Positions 27,318 through 34,679 of a DNA stretch of 64,000 nt are shown here, one piece after another. The notes under the pieces were generated by a model. It ran no database searches, was not told where the DNA came from, and worked only from the letters and a program-made list of their open reading frames with translations. Positions within the stretch are counted from its first letter, which is position 1; each line of letters opens with the position of its first letter. The stretch is from Pontibacter pamirensis. Lineage in GTDB: Bacteria; Bacteroidota; Bacteroidia; Cytophagales; Hymenobacteraceae. Both the position numbers and the translations under genes were made by a program. The stretch covers positions 62,001 through 126,000 of the forward strand of contig NZ_SSNI01000007.1 in NCBI RefSeq assembly GCF_010015475.1, written 5' to 3'.

Positions 27318-27424
27318 TCTAGATGTTAGATGCTGGACGTTAGATGTTAGATTGAAGTAAGGACATTTATACAATTATGCAGCCCGTGCTTTATCAGGAT
27401 ATCTAGTATCTAACATCTAAAACT
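27318..27424. repeat. TTAGATG-type imperfect inverted repeat
   Basis: The left arm 27318-27353 contains three TTAGATG/GTTAGAT words (TCTAGATGTTAGATGCTGG and on); the right arm 27401-27424 (ATCTAGTATCTAACATCTAA) is its reverse complement in part. The right arm abuts the stop codon of the DUF1684 gene. The same words occur before mutB (13067-13085). Possibly a degenerate mobile repeat or a terminator-like structure. Confidence 0.55.
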
Positions 27425-28052
27425 AATCTGCTCCCTCATACGTCTTCTCCCCTGCCGGAATGGCTATGTCGAGGCGGTTATCTTTTGGCGGCACGGGGCA
27501 TACATAGTCGGGGTTATAGGCACAGAAAGGGCTGTAGGCGCGGTTAAAGTCCAGCACCACCGTTTTTGCATCTTCCTCGAAAGGGATATCCAGGTAGCGC
27601 CCGCCGCCATAGGTATCGTAGCCGTTGGTTCTATCGGTGAAGGGCACAAACAGTTGCTCCTCCTCGTCTGCCGTCCTGTTCGCTTTTTTATACAGCGTCA
27701 GACGCTGCGGCTGGCCCTCCAGTTCAAATGAGGCAGTGGCATAGCGTACGTAAGCTTCGTTGCTGCCGTCGGTCATGGGCATGAGCAGGGTGTCCTGCTG
27801 CGGCAGTTGCGCTACCTCCGCTTTTATACGGTAGTCCGGGTCCGGCTTGTAATACACCAGATTCTTAAAATTGCGGCGGTCTTCATCTTTAAAAGGGCTG
27901 TTGGTGCGGCTCCGGAAAGTCAGGTCTTTGTCGGTTCGCTCCTGCTGCAGCGGCTTTATATAATTATCTTCGTTAAAGAAGGTTTCCTGCACGAAGTAGA
28001 AGAGCACCAATGCGATGCCCGCAAATATGACTAGCCTTAGTGGTCGTTTCAT
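27423..28052 (-). CDS. DUF1684 family protein
   Basis: 209 residues from the ATG at 28050-28052; a TTG nine bases upstream is less likely. A single N-terminal hydrophobic segment (LVIFAGIALVLFYFVQETFF) anchors or exports it. The DUF1684 signature is clear in the C-terminal half: DTYGGGRYLDIPFEEDAKT, LDFNRAYSPFCAYNPDYVC and PPKDNRLDIAIPAGEKTY. The fold is related to heme/flavin-binding beta-barrels only by general opinion; the activity is unknown. It stands alone between pheT and the toxin-antitoxin pair. Confidence 0.88.
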   Translation of the reverse strand: MKRPLRLVIFAGIALVLFYFVQETFFNEDNYIKPLQQERTDKDLTFRSRTNSPFKDEDRRNFKNLVYYKPDPDYRIKAEVAQLPQQDTLLMPMTDGSNEAYVRYATASFELEGQPQRLTLYKKANRTADEEEQLFVPFTDRTNGYDTYGGGRYLDIPFEEDAKTVVLDFNRAYSPFCAYNPDYVCPVPPKDNRLDIAIPAGEKTYEGAD

Positions 28053-28213
28053 AAGGTTCAATAGCTATTTTATGCAAAGGTCGGAAATTTTTGGAGAGGG
28101 TGTTGGGGAAAATGATAAAGGCAATCACTTTCTACTAAGGAGCAACACTGCTTTGATGCAGTGTGAAGATGTATAAAAAAAGACTGGTACAAAATAATTC
28201 CGTAAATTAAAGT

Positions 28214-28444
28214 ATGGAAAACTTACTAAACAGAATAACACTTAATCCTGAGATTTGTCATGGAAAACCGACCATCAGAAATAAAAGATATACAGTTGAC
28301 CTGGTTCTCGACCTGTTGACTTCAGGCATGACAGAAGCTGAAATACTTTCAGATTATCCTGCATTAGAAAAAGAGGACATTTATGCTTGTCTGGCATATG
28401 CAGCAAAACTAACCAGGACAAAATCTTATACCAAGACTGCATGA
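28214..28444 (+). CDS. DUF433 antitoxin-like protein
   Basis: 76 residues, a complete DUF433 domain: RITLNPEICHGKPTIRNKRY followed by the helix-turn-helix region VDLVLDLLTSGMTEAEILSD and DYPALEKEDIYACLAYAA. DUF433 proteins are usually the DNA-binding antitoxin member of two-gene toxin-antitoxin modules. The TGA stop overlaps the ATG of the following DUF5615 gene (ATGA at 28441-28444), so the pair is translationally coupled. The region is AT-rich compared with its neighbours, consistent with acquisition. Confidence 0.92.
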   Translation: MENLLNRITLNPEICHGKPTIRNKRYTVDLVLDLLTSGMTEAEILSDYPALEKEDIYACLAYAAKLTRTKSYTKTA

Positions 28445-28797
28445 AGTTTCTGGTAGACGCCCAACTGCCATCAAAGCTGTGTGAGATTCTCGAATCGGCA
28501 GGATTTCATTCTATTCATGTAGATTCCTTACCAACTGGAGACGAGACTCCTGACAGGGTTATTTGCGCTTATGCAGATAAAGAGGATTTAATTGTAGTTA
28601 CAAAAGACTCTGATTTTTATCACTCCCACATGATTCTAGGCCAGCCAAAAAGACTATTCCTGATCACAACAGGTAACATCAGGAATAGAAGGCTTTTTGA
28701 TTTAATAAGAAACAATGCTTTGACAGTTAAGATCCTATTTGAAACGTGTAACTATCTGGAGATGTCTAATGACGGCATAATAGGACATGAAGCGTAG
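28441..28797 (+). CDS. DUF5615 PIN-like toxin
   Basis: 118 residues, starting at the ATG that overlaps the antitoxin stop. DUF5615 (Mut7-C/PIN-like) proteins are predicted ribonucleases and partners of DUF433. The acidic residues of the nuclease site are visible: KFLVDAQLPSKL with Asp6, DRVICAYADKEDL, and IVVTKDSDFYH. The last third includes LFLITTGNIRNRRLFDLI. The likely role is a growth-control or plasmid/region-stabilising toxin; target RNA unknown. Confidence 0.9.
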   Translation: MKFLVDAQLPSKLCEILESAGFHSIHVDSLPTGDETPDRVICAYADKEDLIVVTKDSDFYHSHMILGQPKRLFLITTGNIRNRRLFDLIRNNALTVKILFETCNYLEMSNDGIIGHEA

Positions 28798-28903
28798 TAA
28801 AACATTAAAATAAATGCAGTTTACCTGCCTTAGGTATTTATCAGTTATCAGCGCTATCATCAAATCTGTACCTTTGCCCTCAACTAAGCTCCCTTTATAA
28901 ATA

Positions 28904-29290
28904 ATGAAAGACTTCAAGAAATATTACATCATACCTGCATCTCCGGAAGAAGTATACTTGGCCCTGACGCACCCGCTTACCATACAGGCCTGGACAGGGG
29001 ACAAAGCAGACATGTCGGCAGAGCCCGGGTCTGAGTTTTCACTTTGGGACGGCAGCATTGTGGGCAAGAACCTGGAGTTTGAAGAGGGAAAGAAAATCGT
29101 GCAGCAGTGGTACTTTGGAGAGCAAGAGGAAGACTCTATCGTCACCATCAAACTGCACCCGCACAAAAACGGCACCTCTGCAGAACTCAGGCACACCAAC
29201 ATTCCGGACCAAGATTTTGAGGATATAGTAGAAGGTTGGAATAACAGCTACTTCGGTGCCCTGATAGAGTTTTACGAGGACGAAATGTAA
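28904..29290 (+). CDS. SRPBCC / AHSA1 domain protein
   Basis: 128 residues of the START-like SRPBCC fold: KKYYIIPASPEEVYLALT, GSEFSLWDGSIVGKNLEFE, KKIVQQWYFG, VTIKLHPHKNGTSAELRHTN and DFEDIVEGWNNSYFGALIEF are the typical succession of Activator-of-Hsp90-ATPase-like (AHSA1) proteins. The fold binds hydrophobic ligands or Hsp90-type partners; there is no sign of which. It is on the same strand as the glycosidase that starts 55 bases downstream. Confidence 0.85.
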   Translation: MKDFKKYYIIPASPEEVYLALTHPLTIQAWTGDKADMSAEPGSEFSLWDGSIVGKNLEFEEGKKIVQQWYFGEQEEDSIVTIKLHPHKNGTSAELRHTNIPDQDFEDIVEGWNNSYFGALIEFYEDEM

Positions 29291-29345
29291 GAAAGCATTG
29301 TGGCTTAATACTTGTGTCCCTTTACTTAAAAGACATCCTATCAAC

Positions 29346-30665
29346 ATGAAAAACTTAATCTTAGCAGCGCTTGCACTCCTGCTCATGCCCCCCTTTGTGC
29401 AGGCTTACGCTGATAAACTACCTGAAACAGAACAACCTGGCAAGCCCATGCAGGAAGGAATAAAAGTAGAAGTACGCAAAGAAAACGGAGGATACCAGCT
29501 TTACAGAGGGGGTGCCCCTTATTATATTAAGGGTGCAGGCGGTAGCCAGTATCTGGAGCAACTGGCGGCGTATGGCGGCAACTCTATCCGTACCTGGAGC
29601 ACCGACAATGCGCAGGAGATACTGGACGAGGCGCACAAACATGGCTTAACCGTAACAATGGGTCTTGAAGTGAGCCGCGAGCGCCACGGTTTCGACTATG
29701 GCGACCCCCAGGCCGTTGCCCAGCAGCTGGCGGAACTACGGAAAGAGGTTGTCAAGTATAAAGACCACCCCGCCTTGCTGATATGGGGCATTGGCAATGA
29801 ACTGAACCTAAGCTACACTGATCCGCTGGTTTGGGATGCCGTGAACGACATTGCGAATATGATTCATGAGGTAGACCCAAACCACCCAACCAGCACCATG
29901 CTGGCAGGTATAAATAAGATGGAGGTGGATTATATAAAAGAGAAAGTTCCGCAGTTGGATATACTGGCGGTGAATGCCTACGGCGGTTTACCTGATGTGC
30001 CAAGGCGCGTGCGCGAATTTGGCTGGGAAGGGCCATACATGGTTACAGAATGGGGACCAACCGGGCATTGGGAAAGCCATCAAACGCCCTGGGGTGCATC
30101 GGTAGAGGAAACCAGTAGCCAGAAGGCAGCTGTATACAAAAGCCGCTACGAGGCGTCTATGCAACAGGACAAGGCCCGGAACTTAGGCTCTTATGTATTC
30201 CTGTGGGGCCAGAAGCAGGAAAGGACTCCCACCTGGTATGGCCTGTTCACTGAAGACGGCAAAGAGTCGGAAGTAATTGATGTGATGCAGTACCTCTGGA
30301 CTGGAAGCTGGCCAGAAAACCGCGCGCCGCACCTCAGCACATTTGAGATAGACGGCCAGAAAGCGACAGATAACGTCTATCTGAAACCGAACAAGAATTA
30401 CAAAGTGACAGCCGCCGTTACCGACCCGGATAACGATAAGCTGACGTACCGTTACGAGCTGTTACACGAAAGCACTGATTTAAAAGAAGGTGGCGACCGC
30501 GAAAGCAGGCCCGATGCTATAGAGGGTCGTGTATCTGGAACTACTACAGGAAAGGCAAAGTTAAAAACACCAAAACAGGAAGGTGCTTACCGCCTGTTTG
30601 TGTATGTGTATGACGGCAACAACAATGTGGCTACCGCTAACATACCTTTCTATGTGAAGAAATAA
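29346..30665 (+). CDS. Exported GH2-like TIM-barrel glycosidase
   Basis: 439 residues from the ATG at 29346, followed by a signal peptide (MKNLILAALALLLMPPFVQA). The barrel resembles the catalytic domain of GH2/clan GH-A enzymes: YYIKGAGGSQYLEQLAAYGG, then IRTWSTDNAQEILDEAHKHG, the acid/base in WGIGNELNLS (Glu152) and the nucleophile in VTEWGPTGHW (Glu235). Residues 340-439 form a beta-sandwich (LTYRYELLHES, AYRLFVYVYDGNNNVATA) of the Ig/CBM type. It acts outside the cytoplasm on a polysaccharide or oligosaccharide; substrate not determinable. GH2 itself is not certain; GH5/GH39-like families in the same clan remain possible. Confidence 0.82.
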   Translation: MKNLILAALALLLMPPFVQAYADKLPETEQPGKPMQEGIKVEVRKENGGYQLYRGGAPYYIKGAGGSQYLEQLAAYGGNSIRTWSTDNAQEILDEAHKHGLTVTMGLEVSRERHGFDYGDPQAVAQQLAELRKEVVKYKDHPALLIWGIGNELNLSYTDPLVWDAVNDIANMIHEVDPNHPTSTMLAGINKMEVDYIKEKVPQLDILAVNAYGGLPDVPRRVREFGWEGPYMVTEWGPTGHWESHQTPWGASVEETSSQKAAVYKSRYEASMQQDKARNLGSYVFLWGQKQERTPTWYGLFTEDGKESEVIDVMQYLWTGSWPENRAPHLSTFEIDGQKATDNVYLKPNKNYKVTAAVTDPDNDKLTYRYELLHESTDLKEGGDRESRPDAIEGRVSGTTTGKAKLKTPKQEGAYRLFVYVYDGNNNVATANIPFYVKK

Positions 30666-30691
30666 GTCCTGAAAAAAGCAGACAAGATAGC

Positions 30692-30725
30692 AGAGCCTGT
30701 AAGAAACGTGTTTTTTACAGGCTCT
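30692..30725 (+). terminator. Terminator after the GH2-like gene
   Basis: The 11-bp stem AGAGCCTGTAA (30692-30702) pairs with TTACAGGCTCT (30715-30725), followed by GGTCTTTTTC. Confidence 0.85.
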
Positions 30726-30837
30726 GGTCTTTTTCAGCAAAGAGAAATTTAACCTCTTGAAACACGACCCGACACCGTCCACACCTACTGGCGGAGCAGG
30801 TGCCGCAGCCCATACCCCTATCGTTATTGCTCTAACC

Positions 30838-30969
30838 ATGTACCTGAACTACAACAAGTTACTAAAACAGCTCTCTCCAGGAATTTTCGCCACTGTTGTC
30901 ATGACGACTTCAGGCTTATTTTACTTAGGTTTTGCCATATATTACTTCATACAGGGTGGCACCGGCTGA
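30838..30969 (+). CDS. Possible 43-residue single-pass membrane protein
   Basis: From the ATG at 30838 the frame encodes MYLNYNKLLKQL followed by a hydrophobic helix (IFATVVMTTSGLFYLGFAIYYF). An upstream TTG at 30757 would extend it to 70 residues with a proline/glycine-rich head. No family is recognised. It is isolated between a terminator and a long AT-rich gap, so it may be a real small gene or chance. Confidence 0.4.
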   Translation: MYLNYNKLLKQLSPGIFATVVMTTSGLFYLGFAIYYFIQGGTG

Positions 30970-31188
30970 TGTGTCAGGCAGGTAGAACTACGTGCATTTG
31001 GCAGGATTTGATTACAGAACCCATATGGAATAGCAATGTAAGGGATGACGTATCATTTCGTTTTGGTACAGAAACTTAATTCTACTAATCGTATTATAAA
31101 AATAAATATTTTAAGTTAATTTGATTCTGCAAGCACAACCTAAGTGTCAAATCCTCGGTTTGTAAGCCTGTATAAAACCTGTAATAAG

Positions 31189-33036
31189 ATGCAGCAAGAC
31201 GTAAAGCAACTGGAAGAGCTGATAGAGCAAATTGATGCCCTGCACGAAGAGGCAGTGGCGTTGGAACAAAAATTTACACCAGCAGTTGAGTTGGTGCACC
31301 CGGAGTTCCGGAAGAGTGCCCAGAACCTGCTGCACTACCTGTCGTTGCGCAAGCATGACATGCGCAACCTGCAGGAGAACCTGTCGCAGCTAGGCCTATC
31401 GTCGTTAGGGCGTGCAGAGGGGCATGTACTGGCCAGTTTGCAGGCGGTACGGAACCAGCTCTGCCTCCTCTCTGCCTGCGCACCTGCAGAAAAGGAACTC
31501 GCGGTTTCTTTTTTTGAAAACAGTGTGCTGCTGGAGGCACACACAGAGGCACTGTTGGGCCCAAAACCTGAAAAGCGAAATACCCGCATTATGGTAACAC
31601 TTCCCGGCGAGGCGGCCGAAGACTATGACTTGCTGCTCCGCCTGATAAAAGCTGGTATGAATTGCGCCCGCATTAACTGCGCCCACGACAACGAAAAGGT
31701 GTGGCTCCGGATGGTAAAGCTTATTCATCAGGCCGAAGAAGAAACAGGCGTCAAATGCAAAATCCTGATGGACCTGATGGGGCCGAAACTGCGCACTGGC
31801 CCATTAAAAGAGGGCCCAAAACTAATAACCATTCGCCCTGCCCAAAACAATTTGGGGCAAACCACGGAGGCGGCCAATGTCTGGCTTGCGCCACCGGATG
31901 CACCTCCACCTGTGAACATGGATGCCTGGCTACCTGTAAAGGCCGAGTGGGTAGCGCAACTACGGGAGAACGATACTATCCTCTTTACCGATACCCGTAG
32001 CCGCAAACGCTCCTTTTCTGTACTGAAGAAGGAAGCCAATGGCGTTATAGCACACCTTTTCAAAAGCTCCTACATCACCACAGGTATGAAACTGCGCATC
32101 AAAAACAAAGCCGTGGCAGAGCGAACAACCGAGGTTGGCGAATTACCTCCCACTTTTGCGCCCATTATCCTAAAAAAGGATAACCTGCTGGTGCTTACAC
32201 GGGAATTGATACCCGGTGAGCCGGCGCTATACGACGATCAGGGCCATGTGGTGAAGCCGGCACATATCTCCTGCACCCTGCCTGAGGTGTTTAAACAGGT
32301 AAAAGAAGGACAACCCATTCTTTTTGACGACGGCAAAATAGAGGGAAAAATCATGGAGGTCAGCAAGGACTCGATTGTGGTGAAAATTACCTATGCCAGC
32401 CCCACCGGCAGCAAACTGCGCGACGACAAAGGCATTAACCTGCCCGAAAGCAAGATACGGCTCAAAGGCATGACGGAAAAAGACAAGCATGACCTGAAGT
32501 TTGTAGCCAGGCACGCCGATATCGTTAACTTCTCTTTCGTGAACTATGTGGAAGATGTGGAGGCGCTGCACCACGAGCTAAACGAGTTGAAGGCAGATAA
32601 TGTGAGCGTGATGCTGAAAATAGAAACAAAGGAGGGATTCCGGAACCTGCCCCACCTGCTGCTTGCCTGCATGAAGCGCTACCCGGCAGGCATTATGATA
32701 GCCCGCGGCGACCTGGCAGTGGAATGTGGCTTCCTGCGGCTGGCTGAAGTGCAGGAAGAGATTCTGTGGCTTTGCGAAGCGGCACATATGCCGGTGGTGT
32801 GGGCAACGCAGGTCTTGGAAACACTTGCCAAGAAAGGTCGCCCCTCCAGGGCAGAGATAACGGATGCCGCCATGGCCCAACGTGCCGACTGCGTGATGCT
32901 GAACAAGGGGCCGTATGTGGTACAAGCCGTCGAAATGTTGCACGACATTATGGTACGCATGCAGGAGCATCAGCACAAAAAAACATCGATGCTGCGCAGC
33001 CTGCAAGTGTCCGATATGGAGGCGCTACAGGAGTAA
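31189..33036 (+). CDS. Atypical pyruvate kinase-family protein
   Basis: 615 residues from the ATG at 31189. The first ~120 residues are a helical/coiled-coil extension absent from normal pyruvate kinase. Then comes a pyruvate kinase barrel with insert: RIMVTLPGEAAEDYDLLLRL, MNCARINCAHDNEKVW, ILMDLMGPKLRTGPL, MLKIETKEGFRNL (catalytic lysine region) and IMIARGDLAVECGF, then TQVLETLAKKGRPSRAEITD. The usual GETA-type loop after it reads LNKGPYV, and the C-terminal allosteric domain is missing. It may catalyse phosphoenolpyruvate/pyruvate conversion or have changed chemistry; sequence does not decide. Confidence 0.82.
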   Translation: MQQDVKQLEELIEQIDALHEEAVALEQKFTPAVELVHPEFRKSAQNLLHYLSLRKHDMRNLQENLSQLGLSSLGRAEGHVLASLQAVRNQLCLLSACAPAEKELAVSFFENSVLLEAHTEALLGPKPEKRNTRIMVTLPGEAAEDYDLLLRLIKAGMNCARINCAHDNEKVWLRMVKLIHQAEEETGVKCKILMDLMGPKLRTGPLKEGPKLITIRPAQNNLGQTTEAANVWLAPPDAPPPVNMDAWLPVKAEWVAQLRENDTILFTDTRSRKRSFSVLKKEANGVIAHLFKSSYITTGMKLRIKNKAVAERTTEVGELPPTFAPIILKKDNLLVLTRELIPGEPALYDDQGHVVKPAHISCTLPEVFKQVKEGQPILFDDGKIEGKIMEVSKDSIVVKITYASPTGSKLRDDKGINLPESKIRLKGMTEKDKHDLKFVARHADIVNFSFVNYVEDVEALHHELNELKADNVSVMLKIETKEGFRNLPHLLLACMKRYPAGIMIARGDLAVECGFLRLAEVQEEILWLCEAAHMPVVWATQVLETLAKKGRPSRAEITDAAMAQRADCVMLNKGPYVVQAVEMLHDIMVRMQEHQHKKTSMLRSLQVSDMEALQE

Positions 33037-33204
33037 AGTAGCTGACGCAGTAAGTCTGTCTAGCTACAACGGCAGCTTCATCTAACTGTATTTCAGCAAC
33101 ATACACTGTACTTTCTAAAACATTATACCTATCTTTCTACAAGCAATGATCCTAAACGCTCTGTGTAGAGTATTGCTTGTTGCTGACTTAAAAACATAAA
33201 TACT

Positions 33205-33816
33205 ATGGAAAACACAAAGAAAATTCTGTTTCTGACAGGTGATTTTGCCGAGGATTATGAAACAATGGTACCCTTTCAGATGTTCCTGATGGTTGGCTAC
33301 GAGGTGCATGCCGTATGCCCGGGCAAGAAGAAAGGCGAATTTATAAAAACGGCTATCCACGATTTTGAAGGTGACCAGACGTATACTGAAAAGCCGGGCC
33401 ACAACTTCCAGCTTACCTACTCTTTCGCAGACGTAAATCCTGCTGATTATGAGGGGCTGGTGATTGCCGGTGGCCGTGCCCCGGAATACCTGCGCCTAAA
33501 CCAGCAGGTGCTCGACCTTGTGAAATACTTTTCCGACAACAACAAACCTTTAGCCGCTGTTTGCCACGCCATCCAGATACTAACAGCTGCCCGTGTGGTA
33601 GCAGGTCGCCGATTGACGGCTTACCCCGCTGTTGGCCCTGAAGTAGAGATAGCAGGCGGCACATTTGTATCAGTGGAGGCAACTGAAGCAGTAGTAGATG
33701 GTAACCTTGTCACCTCGCCTGCCTGGCCCGGCCATCCGAAATTTATTCGTGCTTTTTTAGACGTGCTGGGCACAAAAATCGAATTAGGGCAACCTGCCAC
33801 ACTGGCATCAGTATAA
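33205..33816 (+). CDS. DJ-1/PfpI family protein
   Basis: 203 residues of the glutamine-amidotransferase-like DJ-1/PfpI fold. The nucleophile elbow is [17 protein letters not shown], with Cys and His adjacent, and the acidic partner is probably in the early [15 protein letters not shown] segment. [19 protein letters not shown] stretch follows. Members act as protease-like, deglycase-like or stress proteins; which applies here is unknown. No signal peptide, so cytosolic. It follows the atypical pyruvate kinase on the same strand by 168 bases. Confidence 0.92.
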   Translation: MENTKKILFLTGDFAEDYETMVPFQMFLMVGYEVHAVCPGKKKGEFIKTAIHDFEGDQTYTEKPGHNFQLTYSFADVNPADYEGLVIAGGRAPEYLRLNQQVLDLVKYFSDNNKPLAAVCHAIQILTAARVVAGRRLTAYPAVGPEVEIAGGTFVSVEATEAVVDGNLVTSPAWPGHPKFIRAFLDVLGTKIELGQPATLASV

Positions 33817-33843
33817 CCTTTTCCATAGATTGATTAAATTTAC

Positions 33844-33890
33844 CACTATCCTTTGTGCTCCGGCAACAGCGAAGAGCACAAAGGATAGTG
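33844..33890 (+). terminator. Perfect 17-bp hairpin after the DJ-1 gene
   Basis: CACTATCCTTTGTGCTC (33844-33860) pairs perfectly with 33874-33890 around a 13-base loop. A T tract is weak (CTGTTGTTTAA), so terminator is the likely but not only reading. Confidence 0.72.
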
Positions 33891-33912
33891 CTGTTGTTTA
33901 AAAAGTTCTGGT

Positions 33913-34146
33913 ATGATGAAAGACAGAATAATCGAAAAGCTGCTTTACAAGATTGCTGCTCTTTTGGTAGTATGCGGCGTATTGGCATGTTTCCTGAACT
34001 CTTCCGGAAGTTACTTCGGGCTTCACTTGATTTTGTCAGGACTTATAACAGGCGTCATCGCTATCTTTCTGTACATGAAATACGAAAACGAACTGGAGCA
34101 GAAGCGGACAGCAATGAAAGAGAAAAAGTCGCTAAAGAAAAGATAG
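33913..34146 (+). CDS. Small two-TM membrane protein
   Basis: 77 residues with two hydrophobic stretches (LLYKIAALLVVCGVLACFL and FGLHLILSGLITGVIAIFLY) and a basic C-terminal tail (ENELEQKRTAMKEKKSLKKR). No family recognised. It is followed 6 bases later by the plug-domain-like gene, with which it may be co-transcribed. Confidence 0.65.
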   Translation: MMKDRIIEKLLYKIAALLVVCGVLACFLNSSGSYFGLHLILSGLITGVIAIFLYMKYENELEQKRTAMKEKKSLKKR

Positions 34147-34152
34147 TATCCT

Positions 34153-34665
34153 ATGAAAGTATGTCACGTCCTCATCTGCTGTCTGCTGCTGGCCTGCAGC
34201 CTTACCACACAGGCACAGGGAACAGAACCACAGTTTTTCCCTCCAATAACGCAAAATATATACATAGCTGATGATGTAGCACGACCTTTGGTAATCATAG
34301 GTTCACAAGAAACGGCGTATGATGCCTTGATACTTGATCCAGATAAAATTCAGCATCTAAACGTCTATAAGGGAGAAAAGGCATTGGAAAAGTTTGGCGA
34401 CAAAGGCAAAGAAGGAGTGGTTGTCATGACGCTGAAAAAGGAAATTACGCTGGCAAGGCTGCCGGAAATTTTTGAGCAGTTTCATGTGAGTGAGAAGGGG
34501 CAAAAGCTGACTGTTGCCATAGATGGCAAACACGTCTCTGAACCGGAATTGCTGCTGGCCGACCTGCGCCAGATAAAGAAAGTAGAAGTAAAACCGTTTG
34601 ATGTTACTGCCCCTTCCCGCTGGACGTTCGATGAGAAGTACCTCAACATCGTAACTGTTCAGTAA
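34153..34665 (+). CDS. Secreted protein with TonB-receptor plug-like segment
   Basis: 170 residues with a signal peptide ending TTQAQG. The central stretch (ALILDPDKIQHLNVYKGEKA, then FGDKGKEGVVVMTLKK) resembles the plug-domain signature in which a receptor's plug and repeat read DP..I..I.VLKG..A...YG..G..GVI. There is no barrel, so it is not a transporter. Bacteroidota often encode such orphan plug-like modules as parts of signalling or anti-sigma relays. It precedes the beta-helix protein by 14 bases. Confidence 0.65.
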   Translation: MKVCHVLICCLLLACSLTTQAQGTEPQFFPPITQNIYIADDVARPLVIIGSQETAYDALILDPDKIQHLNVYKGEKALEKFGDKGKEGVVVMTLKKEITLARLPEIFEQFHVSEKGQKLTVAIDGKHVSEPELLLADLRQIKKVEVKPFDVTAPSRWTFDEKYLNIVTVQ

Positions 34666-34679
34666 TCAGCGTTCCTGCT

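Noticed and set aside
33855..34271. 138-codon open frame spanning the two small genes after DJ-1
   Set aside because: Runs through a perfect hairpin and over two better-supported genes.
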